DNA of 43,229 nucleotides from Candidatus Poribacteria bacterium (GCA_003635185.1 PYJA01000141.1:22949-66177); one strand, 5' to 3'. Positions 32,800-42,232 are shown, counted from the stretch's first letter. Program-made: numbers and translations. Notes: a model not told the origin generated them from the sequence alone.

Positions 32800-34890
32800 A
32801 TGAAAAAAACATGCACTGATAAAGGAAATATCTCACGAACCTTTACGAGACGAGGCTTTCTCTCGACCGGTCTGAAAGCTGGTGCTGCTGCCTTCACAAC
32901 GGGTTTGTTGCCGAATCTTAGAGCAGAGACAGCGGGCCGTTATAATGTGCTTTTCATCATGGCAGATGATTTACGTCCTTTGTTAGGGTGCTATGGTCAT
33001 ACAGAGATGCACACGCCCAACATTGATGCCTTGGCGAATCGGGGAACACTTTTCAACCGTGCCTATTGTCAATTTCCTGTTTGTAATCCTTCTCGATCTT
33101 CTATTCTTACTGGCTTGAGGCCCGATACCATTGGTGTGCATGATAATAACACATATTTTCGGAATATTCTACCTAACGCTGTGACGCTGCCTCAGCATTT
33201 TAAAGTGCATGGTTACCATACACAATCAATTGGTAAGATTGCACATGGTCTTGCCTCATTATTTGACCAGCTATCCTGGAGTGTTCCAATTTGGAGGAAA
33301 TGGTCAACACCTCCTCATACAAAAACTATTCCATCGTGGAGTGCTCTTGATGTTGCTGACCATGAACTAAGGGACGGACAAACTGCGGACAAGGCAATAG
33401 AAGTCTTAGAGGTTTTAGCGGAATTCCCAAATACGCCTTTTTTCCTTGCTGTCGGCTTTTATAAACCACATCTCCCTTACAATGTCCCGCGAAGATATTA
33501 CGATTTATACGATTCTGTAACCTTTAATATACACACCGATTCTATGACACCAAAAGGAGCACCGCGTATAGCAAGAACAATTTGGAATGAGATAAAAAAC
33601 TACCACGATTTTCCGATTGGGGTAACATCAATTTCTGATGAAAAAATATTGGAATTTACCCGCGCTTACGCTGCATCAACAAGTTATATAGATGTTCTCG
33701 TCGGCCGTGTCCTTCAGCAATTAGACACACTAGGCCTTGCCGAAACCACAATTATCGTTCTCGTTGGGGACCATGGATACCATCTCGGCGAACATGGGAC
33801 TTGGAGCAAAAATACGCTTTTTGAAGTTGCCCTTCGTGCACCGCTGATTATCAGCGTTCCAGGGCAACAGTCTAACCGAACCGATGCTCTCATTGAACTC
33901 GTTGATATCTATCCGACTTTGTGTGATGCATGCCGCCTCCCGATACCTTCACAGTTAGAAGGGGTGAGTCTGAGTCCTGTCATTGAACAACCCACACGAC
34001 CGTGGAAAGCCGCTGCTTTTAGCCAATTAAAGAGAGGTAATATAAACGGTGCCTCTATCCGTACGGAACAATACCGATATACCGAGTGGGGAACTGATAG
34101 TAGACACGGACGTGAACTCTATGATTATCATGCCGACCCAAATGAAACAGAAAATATTGCTAATTTTCCAGAAAACAAAGAACTTGTAGCGCAGCTTAGC
34201 GAGCAACTCCAATTAGGGTGGCAAGCAGCTTTACCCGATGTATCGAAACCAATCCCAACACCGCAAGTGTTACCGTGGGATATAAACAATGATGGAATTG
34301 TCGATCTTCAAGACCTTGTCCTGATATCAAACAATTTTGGTGCCGAGATACCAGATAATCCGAAAGTTGATGTGAACAAGGATGGCAGCGTTGACATCAT
34401 TGATCTGCTTATAGTTGCTGCACATTTAGGAGAATCTACCAATATGGCGACACCGCCAACACACACCAATATTTTACCAATACATCTTAACCTATTAGAT
34501 AAACGGCTCACAGAAGCACACTTAATGAATGACGGTTCTGATGTTTTTAAACAGGGAATTGAAAAGTTGGAAGATTTACTAAATGTTGTTGTGCCAGAAA
34601 AAACCACCCTCTTGCCCAACTATCCAAATCCTTTTAATCCAGAGACATGGATACCCTACGATCTGGCACAAGATACAAACGTCAATATTGACATCTATAA
34701 TCTAAAAGGTGAAATTATTAGAAAGCTTGATATCGGTTTTCAAGTTGCTGGCACATATCGCACTCAATCGCGCGCAGCGTATTGGGACGGACAGAATGCT
34801 GTGGGGGAACGGGTTGCAAGTGGGGTTTACCTGTATACACTTCAAGCAGGAAAATTCAATTCGACACGGCGAATGGTGATTCTCAAATAG
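32800..34890 (+). CDS. Tat-exported sulfatase with dockerin-like repeats and C-terminal sorting-type domain (copy 2)
   Basis: The start is ATG 32800 (GGAAGGGCAATTG upstream); a TTG 15 bases earlier is less likely. 696 residues. Tat signal TRRGFLSTGLKAGAAAF, FIMADDLRP, C95-N-P-S-R formylglycine site, and VGDHGYHLGEHGTW. Dockerin-type loops lie near residue 493 (DINNDGIVDLQDL) and 30 residues on (DVNKDGSVDIIDL). The C-terminal YPNPFNPETWIPY domain is almost identical in DNA to that of copy 1, whereas the region around KRGNINGASIRTEQYRYTEW is almost identical to copy 3. The gene follows copy 1 after 22 bases, so the three form an operon. Likely substrates are sulfated polysaccharides; the specificity is unknown. 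Confidence 0.93.
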   Translation: MKKTCTDKGNISRTFTRRGFLSTGLKAGAAAFTTGLLPNLRAETAGRYNVLFIMADDLRPLLGCYGHTEMHTPNIDALANRGTLFNRAYCQFPVCNPSRSSILTGLRPDTIGVHDNNTYFRNILPNAVTLPQHFKVHGYHTQSIGKIAHGLASLFDQLSWSVPIWRKWSTPPHTKTIPSWSALDVADHELRDGQTADKAIEVLEVLAEFPNTPFFLAVGFYKPHLPYNVPRRYYDLYDSVTFNIHTDSMTPKGAPRIARTIWNEIKNYHDFPIGVTSISDEKILEFTRAYAASTSYIDVLVGRVLQQLDTLGLAETTIIVLVGDHGYHLGEHGTWSKNTLFEVALRAPLIISVPGQQSNRTDALIELVDIYPTLCDACRLPIPSQLEGVSLSPVIEQPTRPWKAAAFSQLKRGNINGASIRTEQYRYTEWGTDSRHGRELYDYHADPNETENIANFPENKELVAQLSEQLQLGWQAALPDVSKPIPTPQVLPWDINNDGIVDLQDLVLISNNFGAEIPDNPKVDVNKDGSVDIIDLLIVAAHLGESTNMATPPTHTNILPIHLNLLDKRLTEAHLMNDGSDVFKQGIEKLEDLLNVVVPEKTTLLPNYPNPFNPETWIPYDLAQDTNVNIDIYNLKGEIIRKLDIGFQVAGTYRTQSRAAYWDGQNAVGERVASGVYLYTLQAGKFNSTRRMVILK

Positions 34891-34911
34891 ATTTTTCTCG
34901 GAGGGCAATTG

Positions 34912-36999
34912 ATGAAAAAAACATGCACTGATAAAGGAAATATCTCACGAACCTTTACAAGACGCGGCTTTCTCTCTACCAGCCTTAAAGCAGGTGCTGC
35001 TGCCTTCACAACGGGATTATTGCCAAATTTTAGCGCAAAAGCAGCCGGACAATACAATGTCCTGTTTATCATGGTTGATGACCTACGACCTCTGCTCGGG
35101 TGCTATGGTCATGCAGAGATGCACACGCCCAATATTGATGCCTTGGCGAATCGGGGGACACTTTTCAACCGTGCTTATTGCCAATACCCACTTTGTAACC
35201 CGTCACGAACTTCGATTATTACAGGTTTGCGGCCGGAAACGACTGGTGTAATAGATAATTCAGCGGATTTTCGGGATCAGTTGCCAAATGCTGTGGCACT
35301 ACCACAACGTTTCAAAGTGCATGGATATTATACTCAGGCAATTGGTAGAGTTTTGCATATTCATGAACTCCAACATGATGAACGAGCATGGAGCGCGCGA
35401 TCTTGGGGACCACGATGGACTCCTATTGATAGAGCTAAAACGCCTTCATGGAATGCTTTCGATGTAGCTGACCATGAATTGCGAGATGGCCAGACAGCGG
35501 AAAAGGTTGCAGAAGTATTAGCACAAATTCAAAATCACCCTTTTTTTCTTTCTGTTGGTTTTTACAAGCCACATTTACCTTACAACGCTCCGAAAAAATA
35601 CTTCGACTTATACAATTCCCAGACTTTTAATATACATACTGATACTACAACACCAGAGAACGCACCGCGTATCGCACAAACAAATTGGAATGAAATTAGA
35701 TCTTATAAAGATATTCCTAATGGAACAATCCCTATTTCCCAAGAAAAAATATTAGAGTTGACGCGTGCTTATGCTGCATCTGTAAGTTATACAGATGCTC
35801 TCGTTGGCCGTGTTCTGGAACAATTAGATGCCCTTAACCTAATAGATAATACAGTTGTCGCTCTTGTCGGTGACCACGGCTATCACCTTGGAGAGCATGG
35901 AACATGGGGTAAAAATACTCTTTTTGAGGTATCTACCCGTTCACCGTTAATTATCAGCGTTCCAGGACAAACTTACCCTGGGACCAAAACTGATGCCTTA
36001 GTTGAATTGGTTGATATCTATCCGACGTTGTGTGATGCTTGTCAACTACCTATTAGCTCTGAACTGGAAGGGATTAGTCTGATGCCTATCATTGAACAAC
36101 CCACACGACCGTGGAAAGCCGCTGCTTTTAGCCAATTAAAGAGAGGTAATATAAATGGTGTCTCTATCCGTACGGAACAATACCGGTATACCGAGTGGGG
36201 AACTGATGGTAGACACGGACGTGAACTCTACGATTATGATACTGATCCAAATGAAACAGTAAATATTGCGAATCTGCCAGAAAACAAAGAACTTGTAGCG
36301 CAGCTCAGCGAGCAACTCCAATTAGGTTGGCAAGCAGCTTTACCCGATGTATCGAAACCAATCCCAACACCGCAAGCGTTACCGTGGGATATAAACAGTG
36401 ATGGAATTGTCGACCTCCAAGACCTTGTCCTGATATCAAACAATTTTGGTGCTGATACACCTGAAAATCCGAAAGTTGATGTGAACAGGGATGGCAGCGT
36501 TGACATCATTGATCTGCTTATAGTTGCTGCACATTTTGGTGAATCCGACAATCTAACAGCACCCGCAATACATGTTGAGATTTCCCAAAAACATATTAGA
36601 TTCTTAAGTGAATGGCTCACAGAGGCACGTTTAGCAGACGATGGCTCTAATGTTTTTAAACAGGGCATCGCTACCTTAGAACGATTACTTAATATTGCAA
36701 TTCCAGACAAAACGGTGCTTTTACCGAACTTCCCAAATCCTTTCAATCCAGAAACTTGGATTCCCTACGATTTAGCACAGGACACAGATGTAAACATCAG
36801 TATCTATAATCTAAAGGGAGAAATCATTAGAAAACTAAATATAGGCTATCAGGCTGCTGGTACTTATCGGACCAAAAACAGGGCAGCATATTGGGACGGA
36901 CGTAATTCCGCTGGAGAATTTGTTGCAAGTGGTGTCTATTTTTATTCTCTCAACACAGGTCCGGTAAAAGCAATCCGCCGGATGACAATTCTTAAATAA
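34912..36999 (+). CDS. Tat-exported sulfatase with dockerin-like repeats and C-terminal sorting-type domain (copy 3)
   Basis: The start is ATG 34912, with GGAGGGCAATTG before it (695 aa). Tat signal TRRGFLSTSLKAGAAAF, FIMVDDLRP, C95-N-P-S-R formylglycine site, VGDHGYHLGEHGTW. Dockerin-type loops are near residue 492 (DINSDGIVDLQDL) and after (DVNRDGSVDIIDL). The C-terminal domain begins FPNPFNPETWIPY and is the most diverged of the three (ends IRRMTILK). The central catalytic region differs most among the copies (the WGPRWTPIDRAKTPSWNAFD stretch), as expected if each copy prefers a different sulfated sugar. The Wzi-like outer-membrane gene follows after 41 bases. Confidence 0.93.
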   Translation: MKKTCTDKGNISRTFTRRGFLSTSLKAGAAAFTTGLLPNFSAKAAGQYNVLFIMVDDLRPLLGCYGHAEMHTPNIDALANRGTLFNRAYCQYPLCNPSRTSIITGLRPETTGVIDNSADFRDQLPNAVALPQRFKVHGYYTQAIGRVLHIHELQHDERAWSARSWGPRWTPIDRAKTPSWNAFDVADHELRDGQTAEKVAEVLAQIQNHPFFLSVGFYKPHLPYNAPKKYFDLYNSQTFNIHTDTTTPENAPRIAQTNWNEIRSYKDIPNGTIPISQEKILELTRAYAASVSYTDALVGRVLEQLDALNLIDNTVVALVGDHGYHLGEHGTWGKNTLFEVSTRSPLIISVPGQTYPGTKTDALVELVDIYPTLCDACQLPISSELEGISLMPIIEQPTRPWKAAAFSQLKRGNINGVSIRTEQYRYTEWGTDGRHGRELYDYDTDPNETVNIANLPENKELVAQLSEQLQLGWQAALPDVSKPIPTPQALPWDINSDGIVDLQDLVLISNNFGADTPENPKVDVNRDGSVDIIDLLIVAAHFGESDNLTAPAIHVEISQKHIRFLSEWLTEARLADDGSNVFKQGIATLERLLNIAIPDKTVLLPNFPNPFNPETWIPYDLAQDTDVNISIYNLKGEIIRKLNIGYQAAGTYRTKNRAAYWDGRNSAGEFVASGVYFYSLNTGPVKAIRRMTILK

Positions 37000-37040
37000 A
37001 AAGTTTTTGATTAATATCATTTCCTGGAGGCAGAAATCCC

Positions 37041-38681
37041 ATGTTTGGACGAATCTTTCTTACATTCTGTATAGTTACACATATCTGGTGTTTGCCGTGC
37101 GTCGATGCCGCATCACTTATAAACGTGCCACTTAACCCAGATATAACCGATTTTAATAGTGAAACCTACCGCTTTATTCATCGTTTACTTAATAAACGTG
37201 TCGTGTCCGGTGTAGCGCGAGGTTCTTTACCGTTTACGCGAAAACAGGTTGCATCTTTTTTGGTGGAGGTGTCTCAAAAACTGGATAGTGGTGAATTGGC
37301 GTTGAGCATCAACGACCAAAAACGCTTGAATGAATTGTTAGCTTTTTACGCAGAGGCTGGAACACAAACGCCTCCCAATCGGCGATCACATTTATTTTCG
37401 CTCAGTGACAACGCCACCTATCGCTTTTCATTTGATTTAAGAGCGAGACAGCGAACAATCACCAGGTTAGTGGACAACATGTCTGAAAAAGAACCTGTTG
37501 AAGGAACTATGTTTGTGACAACATGGTTCCCACATCTTTATGGGCAAGTCAAAGAGGGATTCGCGTTTACAACAAATATGGCATACAGATGGTTATACGG
37601 TGATGTTTTTGACGATTTTTATCCGGATGAATCAAAATATCGGCAACTGGAAGGTGAACTAAAAATTGGACAGAAATATCGAACAGCGATCAATGCTTAT
37701 CTTAAGTTTAACTTCCCTTGGTTTGAGTTACAACTTGGACAAGACAATCTGCAGTGGGGCCCAGGTTATCACGGCAATCTATTGATTTCTCCAAACCCTA
37801 TTGCTATAGATATGCTGAAGTTGCAAACTACATACAAAACTACCACCTTCACTGCATTCACCGGTATTTTAGAAGACATGGCAGATGAAATCAATGAAAA
37901 ATATATTTCAGGACATAGGCTTGAGGGGTATTTCTGGGATAGGGTTGGGTTTGGTATTTCTGAGGTAATCATTTTTGGAAACCGTTTTGAGCCAGGATAT
38001 CTCAATCCAGTCAATATATACTTGATAAACGAACAGACCATTTCACGGGCCGATAGCCGAGTTCCGGGTAGTGGCGACAATATACTGATAAGTGCTGATA
38101 TGCGGATTCGTCCTATAGACAATTTTGAAATTTATGGCGAGGTAATGGTTGATGATGGAAATCCAATATCCGTTTTTAAACATTGGGATACGAAATTCGG
38201 AATCCTCGGAGGTATTTATATTACGGACCCTTTTGGATTGAAAGATACCGATTTCCACGCCGAATACGCTTTTATCAACCAATACGCCTATACACACGTC
38301 AATCCAGTAAACGTCTATAAACACTTTACGACACCCATAGGACATCGTATTGGTGCTGATGCAGATAATCTATGGATTGAATTACGTCGTCGATTTACTG
38401 ATAAGCTTGAAACTGTTTTTGGCTACGAACTTGAACGTCACGGTCAAGGAAACATAGACAAAAACCATCCGCCTGATGCACCAAGAGATGACGTGTGGAC
38501 ACCATTATCTGGAATTACACAAAGTGAGCATCGCTTAAAGATCGGTTTTAATTGGGTTACCGTTGGTCATTATTCATTCTATGGTGAATGGGCAAGGATT
38601 TGGAGACGAAACATTGAAAATCGCCAAGATGTACATGAAACTGGAAACGAAATTCAAGCGAAAGCCTTATATCGATTTTAA
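37041..38681 (+). CDS. Wzi-like capsule-assembly outer-membrane beta-barrel protein
   Basis: A 546-residue protein with CTGGAGG before its ATG and a signal peptide (FLTFCIVTHIWCLPCVDA, cleavage near AAS). The family motif GQDNLQWGPGYHGNLLISPN is at about residue 234, as in Wzi-type proteins. Alternating hydrophobic strands (LEGYFWDRVGFGISEVIIFG, GHYSFYGEWARIWRR) run to a C-terminal aromatic residue (YRF), typical of outer-membrane barrels. Wzi helps anchor capsule or exopolysaccharide at the outer surface. The following glycosyltransferase and sugar-phosphate transferase genes fit a surface-polysaccharide role. Preceding residues ~40-110 form an extra periplasmic helical region (ETYRFIHRLLNKRVVSGVAR). 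Confidence 0.85.
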   Translation: MFGRIFLTFCIVTHIWCLPCVDAASLINVPLNPDITDFNSETYRFIHRLLNKRVVSGVARGSLPFTRKQVASFLVEVSQKLDSGELALSINDQKRLNELLAFYAEAGTQTPPNRRSHLFSLSDNATYRFSFDLRARQRTITRLVDNMSEKEPVEGTMFVTTWFPHLYGQVKEGFAFTTNMAYRWLYGDVFDDFYPDESKYRQLEGELKIGQKYRTAINAYLKFNFPWFELQLGQDNLQWGPGYHGNLLISPNPIAIDMLKLQTTYKTTTFTAFTGILEDMADEINEKYISGHRLEGYFWDRVGFGISEVIIFGNRFEPGYLNPVNIYLINEQTISRADSRVPGSGDNILISADMRIRPIDNFEIYGEVMVDDGNPISVFKHWDTKFGILGGIYITDPFGLKDTDFHAEYAFINQYAYTHVNPVNVYKHFTTPIGHRIGADADNLWIELRRRFTDKLETVFGYELERHGQGNIDKNHPPDAPRDDVWTPLSGITQSEHRLKIGFNWVTVGHYSFYGEWARIWRRNIENRQDVHETGNEIQAKALYRF

Positions 38682-38837
38682 GCCGTAACCTGAAAATTTT
38701 ACTGTTGTCTCCTTTGTCATTTAAGCGGAGCTGAGAATTCCAATTGAAATAGCATTTTTAATGAAGATTCATATCGGTTAAAGCATCAAAGAAATTGTTT
38801 TGTAGGTACATCTTGGTATTATTCAGAAGGATTTAAG

Positions 38838-39959
38838 ATGAAAATTCGCGTGTTGGGTATTCGGGGACTTCCGGGAACTTATAGTGGGTTGGAAACTATC
38901 ATGGGTGAACTTGCACCGCGCTGGGTAGAAGCAGGGCATGAAGTCACCGTCTATTGTCGAAAAGCAGTTTTTAAAGAGAGGCCCTCCGAATGGAAAGGCA
39001 TCAAGTTAGTCTATCTCCCCAGCATTGAACATAAAATGTTTAGTACCCTCAGCCACAGTTTTTTAGCCACTTTACACGCTTCGTTTTCACCTGCTGATGC
39101 TATTCTGGTATGGAATGCTGGCAACGGTCCCTTTGGCTGGTTTTTCCGTATTGCTGGTAAAAGTGCTGTTATCAACGTTGATGGAATGGAGTGGCTTCGT
39201 CCAAAATGGAAAGGTATAGGTGCGGTCTATTTCAAATGGGCAGCAAAAATGGCTACTGCCGCGTTTCCAATTGTGATAACCGATGCCGAAGAAATGAAAA
39301 GGCTTTATCTTGAAGAATTAGGCGCTGAAACTACATATATCGCTTACGGAGCAAACATTGAACCATCTGAGCATCCAGAAATACTTGAAAATTATGGACT
39401 TGAATCACGGAATTACTATCTAATAGCGAGTCGTCTTGTCCCCGATAATAATGCAGACCTGATTTTGGAGGCATTTGTTAACTCAAATAGCCAGAAAAAA
39501 CTTGCAATAGCTGGAGGGGCAGACTACAAAGGCAACAAACTTGAAAATCAATTTTTAGATAAATTGAAAAGCATTGCGAATGAAAACGTCATGTTTCTCG
39601 GACACATTGATAATTCAGAACATATAAAAGAACTTCACCATCACTGCTTCGCTTACATTCACGGACATCAATTTGGTGGTATCAATCCTTCTATTTTGAA
39701 GGCATTAGGGTTTTCTAACTGCATTCTTGCTTTAAATACACCATTCAACCATGAAGTCCTGGAAGGCGGAACTTACGGCGTGCTATTCGACAAAACCTCA
39801 GAATCTCTCAAAAATGAGATAGAAGTATTAGAACAGAACCCCGAGAAGGTTGACGACTTCCGACAGCGTGCCCCTGAACAGATACGGAAACGATTCAACT
39901 GGGACCATATTGCAGAACAATATATTGATGTTTTTGAAAAACTACAGAACAAAAAGTGA
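38838..39959 (+). CDS. GT4-family glycosyltransferase with DUF1972-type N-terminus (rhamnosyltransferase-like)
   Basis: A 373-residue enzyme; AAGGA precedes the ATG. The N-terminus KIRVLGIRGLPGTYSGLETI with INVDGMEWLRPKW is characteristic of the DUF1972/rhamnosyltransferase group. HGHQFGGINPSILKALGFSN near residue 274 is the E/H-containing donor site of GT4 retaining glycosyltransferases. It probably adds a deoxyhexose or hexose to a lipid-linked repeat unit at the cytoplasmic face of the membrane. It forms a likely transcription unit with the polyprenyl-phosphate sugar transferase 30 bases downstream. The donor sugar is unknown. Confidence 0.92.
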   Translation: MKIRVLGIRGLPGTYSGLETIMGELAPRWVEAGHEVTVYCRKAVFKERPSEWKGIKLVYLPSIEHKMFSTLSHSFLATLHASFSPADAILVWNAGNGPFGWFFRIAGKSAVINVDGMEWLRPKWKGIGAVYFKWAAKMATAAFPIVITDAEEMKRLYLEELGAETTYIAYGANIEPSEHPEILENYGLESRNYYLIASRLVPDNNADLILEAFVNSNSQKKLAIAGGADYKGNKLENQFLDKLKSIANENVMFLGHIDNSEHIKELHHHCFAYIHGHQFGGINPSILKALGFSNCILALNTPFNHEVLEGGTYGVLFDKTSESLKNEIEVLEQNPEKVDDFRQRAPEQIRKRFNWDHIAEQYIDVFEKLQNKK

Positions 39960-39989
39960 AACTCACTAATTTCGTAAAGGTAAAGGATA

Positions 39990-40649
39990 ATGGCACATTT
40001 GCCAACAAAATTTTACATCTCCAAATCTGACTTTGCATATATGAACGACACAGCACAGCCTTCAGTTAAAAGACTTTCCTCCTTCTACGCAAAGCGAGGA
40101 AAATATTTACTTGATTTTGTGGCAGCATTTTTTTTAATTCTCCTCTTTGCCCCACTAATGATTCTCATTTCAATATTGGTTAAATTATCTTCGCGTGGAC
40201 CAATTTTTTTCTCACATAAACGGGTTGGGATAAATAATAAACTTTTTGTCATTCACAAGTTCAGAAGTCTTCATATTGATACGCCCTCCTATTCAGAAAA
40301 ACCGGATTCAACAGAAGATGTTCGCATTACGCCAATCGGTAAATGGATTCGAAAAACAAGTTTAGACGAGTTGCCTCAGTTATTTAACGTGATTAAGGGT
40401 GAGATGAGTCTTGTCGGTCCCCGTCCTGAGATGCCTTTCCTCGCTGAGCATTACGAGGATTGGGAAAATCAACGCCATCTCGTGCGCCCCGGAATGACAG
40501 GGCTCTGGCAGTTAAGTCCACGGCGTCGCGGATCAATCCGTGAAGGTATTCCTGTTGATCTGGAATACATTGAGAATTTGTCTCTGTGGAACGATTTTAA
40601 AATATTGCTCCGGACGTTCAAAGTTTTTTGGGATGATAACACCTATTAA
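39990..40649 (+). CDS. Polyprenyl-phosphate sugar-1-phosphate transferase (initiating enzyme)
   Basis: A 219-residue protein with AAAGGA before the ATG. After a short cytoplasmic N-terminus, a hydrophobic hairpin (FVAAFFLILLFAPLMILISI, ~47-66) anchors it to the membrane. The catalytic part has HKFRSLHID, SLDELPQLFNVIKGEMSLVG with the essential Asp-Glu pair, PRPEMPF, and RPGMTGLWQLSPRR. This is the minimal, monotopic form without the N-terminal multi-helix region of WbaP. It links the first sugar phosphate to undecaprenyl phosphate to start exopolysaccharide, capsule or O-antigen units. Together with the upstream GT4 and Wzi-like genes it makes a small polysaccharide set; no polymerase or flippase is in view. 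Confidence 0.94.
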   Translation: MAHLPTKFYISKSDFAYMNDTAQPSVKRLSSFYAKRGKYLLDFVAAFFLILLFAPLMILISILVKLSSRGPIFFSHKRVGINNKLFVIHKFRSLHIDTPSYSEKPDSTEDVRITPIGKWIRKTSLDELPQLFNVIKGEMSLVGPRPEMPFLAEHYEDWENQRHLVRPGMTGLWQLSPRRRGSIREGIPVDLEYIENLSLWNDFKILLRTFKVFWDDNTY

Positions 40650-40689
40650 CTTATATAGTAGACTTTAGAATTAATTGGACATTATGTTC

Positions 40690-40711
40690 GGTTCGGTTAG
40701 GAAACCGAACC
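40690..40711. repeat. REP-like hairpin GGTTCGGTT-agg-AAACCGAACC
   Basis: Perfect stem; same family as 8335-8355, followed by TACCGGGGG. It lies downstream of the sugar transferase gene and may stabilise the transcript's 3' end. Confidence 0.8.
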
Positions 40712-40724
40712 TACCGGGGGTGTT

Positions 40725-40780
40725 GTAGAGCAAACTGTCAGCTTGCGTCCTCACAGACGCAATCTAACAGATTGTGCTAC
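40725..40780. repeat. Long imperfect hairpin with 25-base arms
   Basis: GTAGAGCAAACTGTCAGCTT(GCGTC) pairs with (GACGC)AATCTAACAGATTGTGCTAC with about 20 of 25 matches and a short loop. It is 14 bases after the previous hairpin, so the spacer before the DUF983 gene is almost entirely palindromic. Confidence 0.75.
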
Positions 40781-40838
40781 ATGGGGCAACTTGAGTTAAC
40801 TTTTAGTGTATTGATTCTAACTTACAATTGAAACATAT

Positions 40839-41201
40839 ATGAAACGAACTCTTGGGAATCTCAAAAAGATTTTTCAGTGTGGTTTTGGACTCAAATGTCC
40901 ACGATGTGAGATAGGTCCACTTTTTCAAAAACGGTTCACGATGTATTCTCATTGCACTCAATGTGGATTGAAATTTGAACGCGAACAAGGATATTTTATA
41001 GGTGCGATGTATATCAACTATGGTGCAACGGTATTCCTTGTCTTTCCAGGCTATTTTATTTTTGATATTTTCACATCTATCCCTTTCTTATTCAACTTTG
41101 GTGTGTGGGGTTTAGTTTCCGCCGTTTTTCCGATCTTTTTCTATCGCTACTCAAAAAGTTTGTGGTTGAACATTGACTACACACTTAATCCAAGTAGTTA
41201 A
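40839..41201 (+). CDS. DUF983-family small membrane protein
   Basis: A 120-residue protein of the DUF983 family. C-P-R-C near residue 20-23 and C-T-Q-C-G-L near 40-45 form a zinc-ribbon-like pair of knuckles. FEREQGYFIGAMYINYGATV is the family signature. Two hydrophobic segments follow (VFLVFPGYFIFDIF and WGLVSAVFPIFFY). The function is unknown. The length is normal, and the gene stands alone on the plus strand. There is no strong ribosome site before the ATG, but the frame begins at the usual position relative to the zinc motif. Confidence 0.9.
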   Translation: MKRTLGNLKKIFQCGFGLKCPRCEIGPLFQKRFTMYSHCTQCGLKFEREQGYFIGAMYINYGATVFLVFPGYFIFDIFTSIPFLFNFGVWGLVSAVFPIFFYRYSKSLWLNIDYTLNPSS

Positions 41202-41228
41202 TAGTTTTCAAAACTATTTTAGAGCCAA

Positions 41229-41978
41229 CTATCTTGTGAAAATCTGCCCACGAATGTAAGATGCCTCGTCAGAAGCAAGGAATGTCAGTATTCGGGCAAC
41301 ACCCGCTGGATCACCGAGTGATTTCAGCGCATTGGCAACTGCAGCCTCCGGATCATTTCCATCTCGCTTTGCTGATTCAGCAATCTGCCCAAGTTTGAGC
41401 GGTGTAGCAAGTCCACCTGGACATATTGTGTGCATGCGGATGTGTGACCCAACTTGGCCTTCTACAGTCATCACAAGACCGTTTACGCCTCCCTTACTTG
41501 AAGCATAAGCAACTGAGGAACTTCCACCGCGAACGCCTGCGCCAGAAGCAATACAGAGGATAACCCCTCCACCACTTTCGCCCATTATTGGGACAGCATG
41601 CTTGATCGCAAAGAAAGTGCCTTTAAGATTGACATCAATTACGGAATCAAAGGTAGCAGCTTCAAAATCTTCAATACGAACGCTTGCCCCTTCCAAGATA
41701 CCAGCACACGTTACTAAGGTATCAATTCGACCGTATGTTTCTTTAGCAGTCCGCATTAGATCGGCAACTTCTGTTTCGGCAGTTACATCGGTGCAGCAGA
41801 ATTTAGCCACACCTCCGTTTTTTACAATTACCTTTAACGTTTCTTGCCCATCAAGTTCGTTTACATCTCCCATGACAACTTTTGCACCAGCTTCTGCATA
41901 CGCGATGGCAGTTGCAGCGCCAATACCTGTGGAAGCACCCGTAATAACCGCTACTTTATCTGAGAGTCGAATATTCAC
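41229..41978 (-). CDS. Short-chain dehydrogenase/reductase (SDR), C-terminus cut short
   Basis: A 249-residue NAD(P)-dependent oxidoreductase that starts at GTG 41978, with AGGAG eight bases upstream. TGASTGIGAATA (~12-23) is the cofactor loop, followed by CCTDVTAE and CIASGAG with the catalytic serine. YASSK carries the catalytic Tyr and Lys. SDEASYIRGQIFT matches the conserved end of classical SDRs, but it stops there with R instead of continuing as VDGG plus the usual tail, so the last ~10 residues are missing. This may still be functional. The substrate is not evident. Confidence 0.92.
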   Translation of the reverse strand: MNIRLSDKVAVITGASTGIGAATAIAYAEAGAKVVMGDVNELDGQETLKVIVKNGGVAKFCCTDVTAETEVADLMRTAKETYGRIDTLVTCAGILEGASVRIEDFEAATFDSVIDVNLKGTFFAIKHAVPIMGESGGGVILCIASGAGVRGGSSSVAYASSKGGVNGLVMTVEGQVGSHIRMHTICPGGLATPLKLGQIAESAKRDGNDPEAAVANALKSLGDPAGVARILTFLASDEASYIRGQIFTR

Positions 41979-42055
41979 AGATTATTCTCCTGAGTGGATT
42001 AAGATATAAAAAAGTATAGAATGAATCTGTTTACAAGGCAAGAGATTTCTGAATC

Positions 42056-42195
42056 AGGATTATTTAGTTTTAATAATTTTTAGTTAATGTGTGTTACTCA
42101 TAGTTATAGTTTAGGCAGGAACGTTTATGCGGCAATTTATGTAGAAATATGAGCAAACGCCAGGGTTATTTAGTTTTAAAAACACTCAGTTATCA
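42056..42195. repeat. Pair of ~33 bp direct repeats
   Basis: AGGATTATTTAGTTTTAATA at 42056-42075 and AGGGTTATTTAGTTTTAAAA at 42167-42186, each followed by a TTAGTTA/TCAGTTA word. They lie between the SDR gene and the insertion sequence. The 254 bases before the element hold nothing else I can recognise. Confidence 0.5.
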
Positions 42196-42232
42196 AGTTA
42201 ACTGCAAGTAAAGGTTTTGAAGCATAATATTT

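Noticed and set aside
40725-40780. The long hairpin after the sugar transferase as a rho-independent terminator
   Set aside because: No T-run follows the stem, and the stem has several mismatches, so it is listed as a repeat only.
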